Shown: positions 11,854 to 22,146 of the stretch, piece after piece
Numbering within the stretch: position 1 is the stretch's first letter
How the letters are laid out: every line of letters starts with the position of its first letter
NCBI GenBank assembly: GCA_026874595.1
Contig: CM049312.1
Span: 31,817,956-31,881,955 of the forward strand
Length of the DNA: 64,000 bases
From: Sipunculus nudus
Lineage: Eukaryota > Annelida > Sipuncula > Golfingiida > Sipunculidae
Direction of reading: 5' to 3'
Notes under the pieces: generated by a model
Seen by the model: the letters and a program-made list of their open reading frames with translations, nothing else
Database searches by the model: none
What the model was told of the DNA's origin: nothing
Translations under genes and position numbers: made by a program

Positions 11854-13785
11854 CTAGAATATGGGTAGTCGACAAGCGACTATGTGTATCCGCAGAAATC
11901 AGAGTGGGACGGGTGAAGTGAGGCATGGATTAAGTGGCAAGGGGAATAGAGTGAGTTGTGTTGCATATTAGCATGGATGTCTGCAGCGTAAACATGAATG
12001 TAGGTGGTACCACCTGTCATAAAATCAAGAAAAATGTGCACTAGGTATAAACCTGCAAAATTTCAGGTGGATAAGTCAAACCACTGCTGAGATAAGAGTG
12101 ATTTTATCCCAAGGCAGATGAACACATGGATGGTGTTCATAAGTGGTTGCAGGTGGCGCCACCAATTTTGCTTATGATGAAGAGCTATGTGAGATCTATA
12201 CACAAGCAAAATTTTGGCCCAATAAGTCAAATGGTTCCCGAGATATGAGCTTGGATGTCTGCAGAGTAAACCTGAATGTAGGTGGCGCCACCTGTCATAA
12301 AACCGAGAAAGCTGTCCAACATGTATAAACCTGCAAAATTTGTCAGGTGGAAAAGTCAAACCACTGCTGAGATATGAGTGATTTTATCCCAAGGCAGATG
12401 AACAGATGGACGCTATGCATAAATGGTTGCAGGTGGTGCCACCAGTTTGGCCTATGATGAAGAGCTATGTGAGATCTATACACAAGCAAAATTTTGGCCC
12501 AATCGGTCAAACGGTTCCCGAGATATGAGCTTGGATGTCTGCAGAGTAAACCTGAATGTAGGTGGCGCCACCTGTCAAAAAATCAAGAGAGCTGTCCAGG
12601 ATGTATAAACCTGCAAAATTTCAGAAGGATAAGTCAAACCACTGCTGAGATATGACTGATTTTATCCCAAGGCAGATGAACAGATGGGTGCTGTGCATAA
12701 ATGGTTGCAGGTGGTGCCACCAGTTTTGCCTATGATGAAAAGCTATGTGAGATCTATACACATGCAAAATTTTGACCAAATCGGTCAAACGGTTCCCGAG
12801 ATATGAGCTTGGATGTCTGCAGAGTAAACCTGAATGTAGGTGGCTCCACCTGTCATAAAATTGAGGAAGTTATCCAGGATGTATAAACCTGCAAAATTTC
12901 AGTGGGATAAGTCAAACCACTGCTGAGATATGAGTAATTTTATCCCAAGGCAGATGAACAGATGGGAGCTGTGCATTAATCGTTGCAGGTGGCGCCACCA
13001 GATTTGCCTATGATGAAAAGCTATGTGAGATTTATACACATGCACAATTTTGGCCAAATCGGTCAAACAGTTCCCGAGATATGAGCTTGGATGTCTGCAG
13101 AGTAAACCTGAATGTAGGTGGTGCCACCTGTCATAAAATCGAGAAAATTGTCCAGGATGTATAAACCTGCAAAATTTGTAGGTGGATAAGTCAAACCACT
13201 GCTGAGATATGAGTGATTTTATCCAGAGGCAGATTAACAGATGGACGCTGTGTAAATGGCAGCTGCTCCATCCTTTACAGAATTAAACGCTGTGCATAAG
13301 TGGTTGCAGGTGGCGCCACCAGTTTTGCCTATGATGAAGAGCTATGTGGGTCTATACACATGCAAAATTTTGGCCCAATCGGTCAAACGGTTCCCGAGAT
13401 ATGAGCTTGGATGTCTGCAGAGTAAACGTATATGTAGTTGGCGCCACCTGTCATAAAATCGAGTAAGCTGTCCAGGATGTATAAACCTGCAAAATTTCAG
13501 GTGGATAAGTCAAACCACTGCTGAGATATGAGTAATATTATCCCAAGGCAGATGAACAGATGGACGCTGTGAAAAAATGGTTGCAGGTGGCGCCACCATT
13601 TTAGTGTATGTTATAAAGCTTTCCAAGGGCTACATTTGTGCAAAAGCTTTAGCCTTATCGGTCAAACGGTTCCCGAGATATGCGGGTTTATGTGTGGAAA
13701 CAGACACACAAATGGACGCTTGGCAGCGAGGAAAGCCAATGAGGTCAACCAAAAATGAGGGCGCAGGAATTCACATGTGACCTGA
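11854..13785 (-). mobile_element. Helitron-like satellite-carrying element, copy C (full length)
   Basis: Complete copy in minus orientation, 1,932 bp. Its 5' end reads A|TCAGGTCACATGTGA and its 3' end has a hairpin (TAGTCG-CTTGT-CGACTA) and CTAG|T, so it sits between A and T as canonical Helitrons do. Between the termini are a 3' region of about 150 bp, five full satellite units of about 278 bp plus partial ones, and a 5' region of about 190 bp, all also seen in copy B. It encodes no Rep/helicase, so mobilisation would depend on an autonomous Helitron elsewhere. Confidence 0.75.
12001..13600. repeat. 278-bp satellite array inside Helitron-like copy C
   Basis: The landmark TAGGTGGCGCCACCTGTC (or a close variant) starts at 12001, 12279, 12559, 12837, 13115 and 13435: periods 278, 280, 278, 278 and 320. 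Each unit holds two related half-units, each opened by a GGTGGCGCCACC-type palindrome and sharing GCAAAATTT and GAGATATGAG, so the unit is a dimer. The 320-bp unit has a 42-bp extra piece (13253-13294) bounded by CGCTGTG direct repeats. Confidence 0.85.
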
Positions 13786-15956
13786 TGATAAACCCAATTC
13801 ACTTAAAATGCAAACCAAGTTTTTTCAAACAGTTGAAAGATATAGTTCCACTAATCTGGGAATTCTGCAACTAGGCATTGTGTCTAGACACAGGTCAGTT
13901 GCCATGGTGATGTCTGGACCCCACCTGTTTGTACTGAGTGACCTCTTGACTTGGGTGCTAAAACTCAGCATGTTGTCAAATCTGTTTTCAAATACAGAAA
14001 GCCTTTTTCAATTGGCTACAATGCTTTTTTTATAACTGTATTTACCCAATCTATTCTTATAAAACTGGCAGAACCCTACCATAGAATAATTCTTGTAAAG
14101 TTTAAACCAATCAGCTTAACAGTTTCATCATTAATCAGTGTATAAGCTAGAAGAGTTTAAAATTACATTTTCGCTTGTAAAAAACACATCAATATAGATG
14201 GCGCCGCCAATACCTCAAAATCTGATATGACATATGTGACAAACATTGGTATAAAATTTGGTGATTTTAGCTCTAGCCGTTTCTGAGATTTTAATTTTAG
14301 TATGCTTTTTTGGACAGATGACAAAGTTCAACCTCCTGTAACTCCAAAAATCTCCAAACTGGAACCATTCGAACAAACTTGAGAGAGATTGTTCCAGGGA
14401 TCAATTCTGTGAAATATTCGATAATTTGGCTGGACAGTTTCAGAGAAGAAGATTTTTAAAAGTTTTTAAGATTTTCCTCTATAAAATCTAAATAAATGCA
14501 GATACCCAATAATAAGCTCCATGGCACCAAGTTTCACATGTGACTAATTCTTACATGTAATTTGCAGCTGCTAGCTCCGAAGGTTTCTGACTTACAGCCA
14601 TGGACGGCGGAAAGCCAGCCCTGGACGGCGGACGGCGGACGGCTGACGATGGACGGACGACGCTGCGCCATCGCATAAGCTCACAGGTTCGCTAAAAATA
14701 TGAGATTATCAGACATGTTATATATTACCTTGTATTTTCTTCTGTAAGAAGAATGAACTCTCTGGTACTCTATGGCCAGCGGGTATAGGCCCCCCCCCCC
14801 CCCACCTCAGCGTCCATCCCCCCACCCCCCATCACGCCCCAAATTTTTCATGGATCAAGAACTGATTCCTGAAATATCATTTTTATTTTGAAATTGAAAT
14901 GTTAATAAATTTAGGTGTAGCTTTACCGAAACAAATTTCATTGGATGTTATATACTAGTAGTTGACAATGTTTTATATAGGGCCTACTTCGTAGGATGTG
15001 AAGTGAAAATTATGGGTCATTTGGTCCATTGAATCTAAAGAATAATCCTTTCTTCACTCTAAAATTTATCCATATTCGTCTATATATATCTGGAAACGGT
15101 CCAATTGGAAATCGTTCAAGTGACCAAAAAAAATCGTCCAAAATATATCATTCATTTCGTCTAGCCGTGATGACATCTGCATAACATGTAGCGCAGGCGT
15201 ACTTTCCAAGGTTCATTAAGGTTGTTCAATTTCATTCTCTGGGCGTATACTCGTGACTTTCAATACATTGCTGTTTTTGCGCATCCCTGGAGGAATGCCG
15301 CACGAGAATAAGCGCACGCAAACAACCAATGAACCTTTTTACGCCTATACAGCAGTCAATGCCCGTTTTTTGGTCGGTTGGAAATGATAAACTTATCGAT
15401 TACTAGAAATATGCGTTTCCAAGAATGCAGGCCTCCGCCATGTGTGCGATCCTAAATGTATAAGGTACTCCGCAACCCGTGTTTTCATTCACTTATTGGC
15501 TGTATATTCCCAGTTTCGTAAATGCACATGTTCCCTAAAAAGTGTTTGCATTTCCTTCAGTCCATGTTCCCATCTTAATCGGACATATGTGACTGCACAT
15601 TAAAATATTGTGTATATTCCTGGAAGTGCTTCCTGGATGTGTATCATGAGAAAGACCCACACCAGACTCGAAGGGGCGTAGCAAAGGCCCCCCACCCCCT
15701 TCCCCACCCCACTCCTTCCGCTCGCATCCATCACTCCCTTCCTCCCGGAATAAATTATTTCACTTACTTGATCAAGAATAATAATTTTTTGAAATTCTGA
15801 AAAAAAAAATCATTAAATTCCTCTCACTGGTATCGGCAGCTTTGGGACTTATTTCAATATAAAGCATTGCACATGCAGTAATTAATGTATTGTTTAAAGA
15901 CAATTCTTCATTTTTTAACAACTGATATTTAATTTGCAATTAAACTATGTGAGGTG

Positions 15957-15958
<2 letters not shown>

Positions 15959-16018
<60 letters not shown>
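15959..16018. repeat. (AT)n microsatellite
   Basis: About 30 uninterrupted AT units. Confidence 0.95.
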
Positions 16019-16020
<2 letters not shown>

Positions 16021-16731
16021 TTCCTTTGCAAAATATTTCGGCGCCAAAGTTGACGCGCAATTAATGAGAAACTTATTAACTATTTTATTGTTAGATCTAA
16101 AAAATGGGTTACCGCGTCAGGTTGTTCATTGAGCTAGACATTTTAACAGCCCCTTCACATATATTTACTTGTATAAGTATACTTGCAACATGCGCTTATC
16201 AGTAACTTTGGACATTTTAGTTGTTTACTATACTTTTATTTATGACTGACATGAAATCCACATATTTAAACGAAATACAATTTATCAGGTGTGGATTTTC
16301 ATATGAATATCAAAACTGCTGATAGCGGTTTAAATTCAAACTTAAATTCAAATATTTCCTGTTATGAATACAAGATTATAAACGGATTCTCAAACTGAAC
16401 ACAAAGCCCGGCTTGTGAAGGCAATATCCAACAATATTATCCTGTCCAGTTCAAGTGGAAGTATAGTCTGGCGTTCATTCTTTGCACCGAATGGAAAACC
16501 ATGCATGCAAGTCTAGTTCGAGGGAATAAGATAGTGTCGCTTCATGTCTGCCATGAGTCAACAGGTATATATTTTAGGCAGCAGAAAATTTGCACCCTCA
16601 TCTGTCACTGCTGTGTGTACAATTCCAAACGATATATTTTATTTCAGGATCTATGCAGGACGACCTTTTGGTTTTTCGTTATTAAATAATGCATACAAAA
16701 ATACATAAAATTGACTTTATTTCCCCACTAA

Positions 16732-16736
<5 letters not shown>

Positions 16737-16794
<58 letters not shown>
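16737..16794. repeat. (TA)n microsatellite
   Basis: About 29 uninterrupted TA units; the Tyr-Ile repeat ORF read across it is not a gene. Confidence 0.95.
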
Positions 16795-16795
<1 letters not shown>

Positions 16796-16870
16796 TAACG
16801 CTCACGTCATTGCGGATAATTGTATAAGCTTCTTCCGTTTTGCAATCTATATATATTTAACCATTTTTCC

Positions 16871-17083
16871 TCAAGTGTCAAACCGCTTCATGTTTCCTCC
16901 TGTACATACAAGTTCTCCATCCTTTAGTATCTTTTGATAAGAGAGTTCGTCATTTCCGGTGTTGTACCAGTGAAACTGCGCCTTGCGACCACCCATGTAA
17001 CATGCCCACCTTATATCAACACTGCCACTATAAGTGGTCACCGAAGCTGTCGAATAAGCGATGGATTGCTGTACGTTGCTCAT
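16871..17083 (-). CDS. Small ORF or first exon with a VHL-beta-domain-like pattern (tentative)
   Basis: A 70-codon ORF (MSNVQQSIAYS...) starting 108 bp after the stop of the CXorf65-like gene on the same strand. Its middle matches the opening of the von Hippel-Lindau beta domain in spacing: C-x4-R-x5-W-x-N, G, Y, L and G-E with one single-residue gap. It either ends at TGA (16871-16873) as a 70-residue product, or is an exon ending at 16910 before a good donor (GTATGT), leaving 58 codons in phase 0. No following exon with the VHL HPW motif was found. It could be a decayed VHL-like gene, a first exon with a distant exon 2, or chance coding in a 3' UTR. AATAAA lies 150 bp further on. Confidence 0.3.
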   Translation of the reverse strand: MSNVQQSIAYSTASVTTYSGSVDIRWACYMGGRKAQFHWYNTGNDELSYQKILKDGELVCTGGNMKRFDT

Positions 17084-17191
17084 CTTTCAAAAACTCATAA
17101 AAAATCGAGACCGAGAGAAGCAACATGAAATCCGCGAGTCTTTGAGGCATAAAACGCGTGAATGATTGATTTGTCCATGTTAATATAATTG

Positions 17192-17343
17192 TTAGCTTGA
17201 CTGCTTCGTGTCGGACCCAGCACGTTTTCTCTGTCCGTTTTCCCTTTTACCAAGCCTCGACAGTGTCCTGTCTTTTTTATACGCAGCCGCCCACCGTCCC
17301 TCTTTTCTTGACCTCGATGGTCTGGATAAACTTTCAAGCTTGG
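17192..17343 (-). CDS. CXorf65-like gene, exon 5 (terminal)
   Basis: Acceptor TTTCAATTTCAG, then 50 codons to TAA at 17194-17192. It encodes KLESLSRPSRSRK and a basic tail ending KQSS. Entry phase fits exon 4 (G|CC, Ala). Confidence 0.85.
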
Positions 17344-20300
17344 CTGAAATTGAAATAAAATTTGAATTATTTTTTTAGGGTCTCCTAAAGGAGAAATTAA
17401 TTCATTACCTTTATTTATACGTTTTGATGATCTAACGGTGGAATGGACATAAAAGTTAGCAACGTATAACGTTAAAAATGGGTAAAAAATACAAGATCGT
17501 GTGGCACCAAAAGCAGCTGCGGATCACATAAGCAAATTGTAAACTTGTAATTCATATGATGTAAATTCAGTAAATGACCTTGTAGCACACATTTATGAGT
17601 TCCTAACAAATAATATTTTCATGTGCAGTAAAACCTGGCTTGACGACCACGTCAGTTTAGTGACCACCTCAAAATAACCACCTCGTTTAGAAGACCACTC
17701 CAAATTTGCGACCAATTTATAGAGGTTTCATTGGTGCATGGTCGTAAATTTTAGGTTTTACTGTACTTGGTGCTTTCTGTGTGCACAAAATCAAAACAGG
17801 GATATCGCCAACACCGTCTTGGTGCGTCCATTGATCACTTGACAGACATGTTAAAATATTAGTTTAGATGACTCTGTATTTGGATCATTTATTGTGCAGA
17901 ACATGAGGGGGGAGGTAATCATGGCATGTTGCCTTTATCCTCAACTGTAGAAAAAATTACCTTTTTATGCATTTGCATAAATTTGTAGAGGTTAAACCTA
18001 ACCTCCTAACTAGAGTTTCTAACTTAAAATTGATTTTATTGCCTCGGCGTCAATGGTAAACCTTCTCCTCTATTATTTCTCGATCTGCCCTGGGTGAAGT
18101 ATTTTAATATTATATGACTCCGTTCACGTTTCTGACCATTAGGATTTCATCAACTTGGCGCCAATGATAAAAGCCTGACACAGTTTTGAAAGCGCATTTA
18201 CAGACACCACTGACCGTGCCATCTGTCGGGAGACCCGGATACCACTTTTATGAACTTACCCTGCAGGTCAGGGTATATGTCACCCAGGTTGTTCAAAAGA
18301 GATGTGTACTTAGCAGGACCACTAAGACCATCTGTAAAATAATAATAAAATATCTTCTATAAATAAGAAGCAAAACCAATAAAAATGTAGAACACTAATT
18401 ATTCAATAACCCGTTTGTATCAAAGTATTTATAGTCCGTGTATTCCCTCTACATAAGCGAATGTAAACGTTCATCTAAATACACTTGATATATACTAATT
18501 TCTATACTGACAAGTATATATACGTTCTTCTTGTTACACCGGGCATACCCGATCTACGCTTAGACAAGTATATACGTTCCACTTATTTAAACTAATGGTT
18601 TATCGATTTATGGTATTAGAATTAAAATATTGCTGCTTACATATAAGGCTCTCAATGAGAAAGCACCTCTTAATGTCACAGAGTTACTCCAGTTATTTTT
18701 TTACACCTCGTGCATTGAGATCAAGTAATAAGTACATGCGTCTTTTTGAACCTAGGAGTAAATTATCTACATATGGAGAAAGAGCATTCAGATGTTGTTT
18801 TCCTGTGCTCTGGAACAGTTTGCCGGATTATAAAAAGAAATCTGATTCTGTTGATATAACTCAACGTTGCACTGAAGATTTTTTAGGCAAGCCCATGATA
18901 ATATTTTAATGTAAATGGTAGATTATATCCCATGTTTTAGTATTTAGTATTATGGCATTTTATTGATCTTTACACTGGCATTATGTTTTAATTTTATACT
19001 AATTACTTTCATTTATTTTAAATGTATGCGATTTCTATTTATATATTTATTGTTATGCGCCTTGAGCAGGGTCTAGTATTCTGGATATGTGCGCACTATA
19101 AGAATAAATTATTATTTTCGTCAAGAGTTTATGCATTCAGTGCGTTTATGCTTAATCTCCATTTTGACGAGAATACACGTTCAGCACGTTTATACTTATG
19201 GTTTATCGTATCGAGTATATACGTTTATCATGTTCTTACTTACTTTCCACCTTGACGAGTATATACGTTTCTCTTGCTGAAACACACTCGCTGGCGTAGT
19301 TGAACGGTTTGTTTCTCAGATTCTGAACCTCCCCTTCTGTTGTGGCTAGGTCCAAGACAGCTTGAAAACAGAAAATCAAAGCAAGACTTACAACAAAAGC
19401 ACAAAAGGATAAATAATTTATTTATCTTGAAAGGTTCTCCCCAAACCAGAAGATAATTATATAGAAAGGTGCGTTAAAATCAAGAGCCCATGTACAAAGG
19501 CGTGCCTGAAGTCATATTAGTTTTACAACACTTAATTTTACGCATTCTTTAAATGGACAACGGAAACTTAAAAACGACAGCCGTTTGTAGGTTTGCAGAA
19601 AAATTAGCATTTCTCTATTGTATCAATATTACCTTCTTCTCCGCAATCTGACTTTTTCCTCAGAGAAGCAAATAGTGCCATACTTGGACACCAGGGGTTC
19701 ATAATCGCCTCCTGGTCATCTGGAATAAATTGAAGCAGCTATAAGATATATTTATAATTAAACAGAGTTGTAAAATTAAGGGCATTCACAATAGCTGTAA
19801 TATCTCATTATTGTAATTAAAGTCATTTCCACGGTTCATGATATATGAATACATTTAAAAATATTACATTATCTCAACCCGCCCCCCCCCCCCCCGCTTT
19901 CTCGTTTCTTTCTCATTTTAAATTGATTTTTTTTAATTTCGATTTACGAAAAAGAAATTATTTTTTTTTTAAATGACAGAAACATGATAGAAGAAAAAAT
20001 GGTGTTGATATGTTGTCATGTAGTTTGATATTAGCCCACTCAGCAGCTTTTTGCTGATACCGGTTGCTTAAAATCGTGTACAATTTAAAAATTAAAATAA
20101 AAATATATTTAAATACAATAAGCACATATACCACCAGGAAAACCACTACATCATGTTTTAGAATAATATATACTTCATAGCTCTGATATAAATTGAAATT
20201 GACTGAAGTTGAATTTTTAATGGGATTTTGACAGGGATGCTATATCAATTCCACACAGCACTCCGTATCCAGTCAAAGGTCTATTTGTAAGAATGATAAA

Positions 20301-20364
20301 ATAATTGTAAGGTCACCTAGGGAAACAGTGGTAGGCAATAACAGGAATAAGTCACATGAGGACA

Positions 20365-20407
<43 letters not shown>

Positions 20408-20465
20408 ACTCACCTCCGTATCGTATCCTTATAAATGACTGGTTTTCTCGTAGTTGTGCTGCCAT
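17192..20465 (-). CDS. CXorf65/C22orf15-like protein, complete five-exon gene
   Basis: Join of 20414-20465, 19633-19719, 19244-19360, 18260-18331 and 17192-17343 (minus strand): 480 nt, 159 residues plus stop. All introns are GT-AG and phase 1. The N-terminal half (SFIRIRYGD, NPWCPSMALFASLRKK, LDLATTEGEVQNL, YASECVSARETYILVKVE) follows the CXorf65/C22orf15 pattern: a ubiquitin-like strand order with the conserved (F)I-I-(R/K)(Y/H)GD opening and a YAS...R-TY-+VKVE strand. KYTSLLNNL follows, then a basic Arg/Lys/Ser-rich tail. The molecular function of the family is unknown, so none is assigned. Intron 1 opens beside a (CA)n tract; intron 3 holds a LINE fragment and copies of the exon 3 edge; intron 4 holds a MITE. 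Confidence 0.87.
17626..17763. mobile_element. MITE with CAGTAAAACCT terminal inverted repeats
   Basis: CAGTAAAACCT at 17626-17636 is mirrored by AGGTTTTACTG at 17753-17763, and flanking GTG/TAC may extend the repeats. The 138-bp body has repeated GACCAC-like text and no ORF. It lies in intron 4 of the CXorf65-like gene and resembles the short CAGTA-AACCT palindromic elements found widely in animal genomes. Confidence 0.7.
18260..18331 (-). CDS. CXorf65-like gene, exon 4
   Basis: 72 nt between ATTTTACAG and GTAAGT. Encodes GLSGPAKYTSLLNNLGDIYP then DLQ; phase 1 at both ends. Confidence 0.9.
18505..18590. repeat. Exon-derived minisatellite, distal part
   Basis: Two units with the core GACAAGTATATACGTT (18513 and 18563), matching the exon 3 text GACGAGTATATACGTT. 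The nearby AATGGTTTATCG recurs at 19197 on the far side of the LINE fragment. Confidence 0.6.
18610..19118 (+). mobile_element. 5'-truncated LINE (CR1/L2-like) 3' end
   Basis: Reads as the C-terminus of a non-LTR ORF2: IKILLLTYKALNEKAPL, then a frameshift near 18700, then TPRALRSSNKY, YGERAFRCCFPVLWNSLPDY and a final frameshifted FLGKP-like end (18610-18908). A short 3' UTR has the usual CGCCTTGAGCAG...GCGCACTATAAGAATAAATTATTATT end. At least two frameshifts mark it as dead. It lies in intron 3 of the CXorf65-like gene, antisense to it. Confidence 0.85.
19118..19260. repeat. Minisatellite copying the 3' edge of exon 3
   Basis: Units with the core GAC(G/A)AGTATATACGTT or decayed forms at about 19120, 19165 and 19213, ending with the true exon 3 sequence at 19254-19269. 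The coding copy encodes ETYILVK. Intronic units include flanking TTACTTAC, the complement of the exon 3 splice donor. Confidence 0.6.
19244..19360 (-). CDS. CXorf65-like gene, exon 3
   Basis: 117 nt from CTGTTTTCAAG to a strong GTAAGTAAG donor. Encodes VLDLATTEGEVQNLRNKPFN, then YASECVSARETYILVKVE. Confidence 0.9.
19633..19719 (-). CDS. CXorf65-like gene, exon 2
   Basis: 87 nt from ATTCCAG to GTAATA. Encodes DQEAIMNPWCPSMALFASLR and KKSDCGEE; phase 1 at both ends. Confidence 0.9.
20368..20405. repeat. (TG)n microsatellite beside a splice donor
   Basis: About 19 TG units. On the minus strand this is a (CA)n run starting within about 10 nt of the exon 1 donor GTGAGT of the CXorf65-like gene. 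Confidence 0.95.
20414..20465 (-). CDS. CXorf65-like gene, exon 1 (start)
   Basis: ATG at 20465 with a good context (TACCATGG). Encodes MAAQLRENQSFIRIRYG plus one base, then GTGAGT. This start is chosen because the family's conserved FI-I-+YGD opening follows within ten codons. Confidence 0.88.
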
Positions 20466-22131
20466 GGTACTGCATGTATCTTTGTATCAACAAGCTCGTA
20501 AATTATTCCATTTTCTTCCGTTAGGTTTCATTATTCATCTGCCAGACCTAACTGTATAGGAAAGCAGAGAAAATATGTCAACATTTATTTACACTGCAGT
20601 AAAATGTTGTGGTATAATAACACTCAGTATCGCACGGTGCTACAGCATGCGTGTGTCAATTGAGTTAGAATGGGCCGAATGAATCGAAACGGCAATATTA
20701 TAAGTTTTAAAACAGGCTGAAATCTGATAAGAGAAGTTCAGTCAAACAAACCACCTTGCAATATATGGGCTGCGGCAGTGGCGGCCTCTACAAGGGTATA
20801 GGAGTACTAATTAAAGAAAGCAGAAAAGGATGCTTTTCAGCTAATCTAATCGTTGATTTAAAAACATCCATTTGCAGAAAAGGGGAAATGCCACTGTTAG
20901 AATCATAATAATCAAAATGGAATGGATTATTACAAACGTTGTCATAAGTTCAGTAGATGTCTGATGGCCAATTAAAACATGTATAACATGTGTGCCAGCG
21001 ATCAAACCAGAAATTATGTAAAATAACTCCTAACTTGAACTGAAAAATCGCCGTGTAATAAAGGAAAATCTGACAGGAAACCGATACCGATGACTTTGAG
21101 CCACAAGCTTGCCAGTGATCCGAAAACTGGAATTAGATTAGCTGGTATCTACACATCTAATGTCATAAGTGCATGTATACCTGACTTGCCATCAACCAAA
21201 ATTTAAAGCTATTCATATCTATATCCTCCGAACTTACCCTTAGTTTTTGGATCTGATTGTTTAACACTCCCCTAGCTATCACAATTTCTGTTTCTGAAGG
21301 ACGGTAAATGTCAGTGTTCCAGCATCCCTCTCCCAGAGAGCTGTAATTTTTCCTTTGCCACTACGCACGTGCTAATAGCTGCGAAACAGATAATCCGTAA
21401 ATGAGATAATCCGGGATAAGTACCCCCCTAAGGTGACGGCTGTAACCTGACGCTCAAGATCCAATATAAACTTACATTAGTTGTATGCACAGTATTATAC
21501 ATAAACTATGGCCTTTTTATAGCTGGGCGTGTATATATAATGTTGGCATGGATACACTGATTATAGGATATACAAATATTATATAAGAATTAAGTTAACG
21601 TGAGTTAATATGACGTATAATAAGGAAACATTCAAGATTTTTTTATCAAAGTATGTTTCATTATAATGGATATACAGCCTGTGATAGTCGGCAAATTAAT
21701 TTACTGTAGCCCACGGCAACATCTATAATTGTGTGAGACATTATAATACTGTCATCTAATTGCATACTTTATGAATAATTCTTAGTTCTTGTATCCCCAT
21801 ACATTAACATGTATTTGTATGTATGAACCAGTAGTAACCAGTTTTATACTTCAGACCCAGTTATGTCGTTCGGCGCAGGGAATTATATTTTATGTTGCAT
21901 TTACTAGTATATTTGTAAATACAATTACTAACTACCTGACAGATCTGGTGTTGACACTTAATATAACTGGACGCTGATACAAAATAAGTGTTAGACTAAA
22001 AGAAACGATGACGGACCCTGAGGTATATCCCAATTTGCGAGAGGAAAAATGATGTACATCACCTGAACAAACTTTTACCATGGGTACATATACACTATAT
22101 GTCTTAGGCTAGATTAAAAACGACTCTTATC
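20466..22131. other. Intergenic region upstream of the CXorf65-like gene
   Basis: AT-rich with no recognised exon or repeat. It presumably contains the 5' UTR and promoter of the minus-strand gene near 20466-20600, but no clear TATA box or first exon could be defined. Confidence 0.4.
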
Positions 22132-22146
22132 ATACCGACTTTTGAG

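Larger units (their letters stand above)
13786..16870. other. Intergenic, repeat-rich stretch
   Basis: No supported gene. From about 14150 to 14695 it reads like an old dispersed repeat ending in a GGACGGC-rich minisatellite (about 14603-14663) and CTCACAGGTTCGCTAAAAA. Poly-C stretches lie near 14790 and 15680, and (AT)n tracts at 15959-16018 and 16737-16794. A tttatt at 16716-16721 is an AATAAA poly(A) signal on the minus strand and could serve the minus-strand transcripts just to the right. Confidence 0.45.

Noticed and set aside
12063-13456. Several 60-98-codon ORFs with a repeated MVAGGAT-type sequence
   Set aside because: They are the same frame of successive satellite units. Frames break between units and similar ORFs occur on both strands because of the GGTGGCGCCACC palindromes.
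12001-13600. CRISPR-like regular repeats
   Set aside because: A eukaryotic satellite with 278-bp units and no short repeat/spacer pattern.
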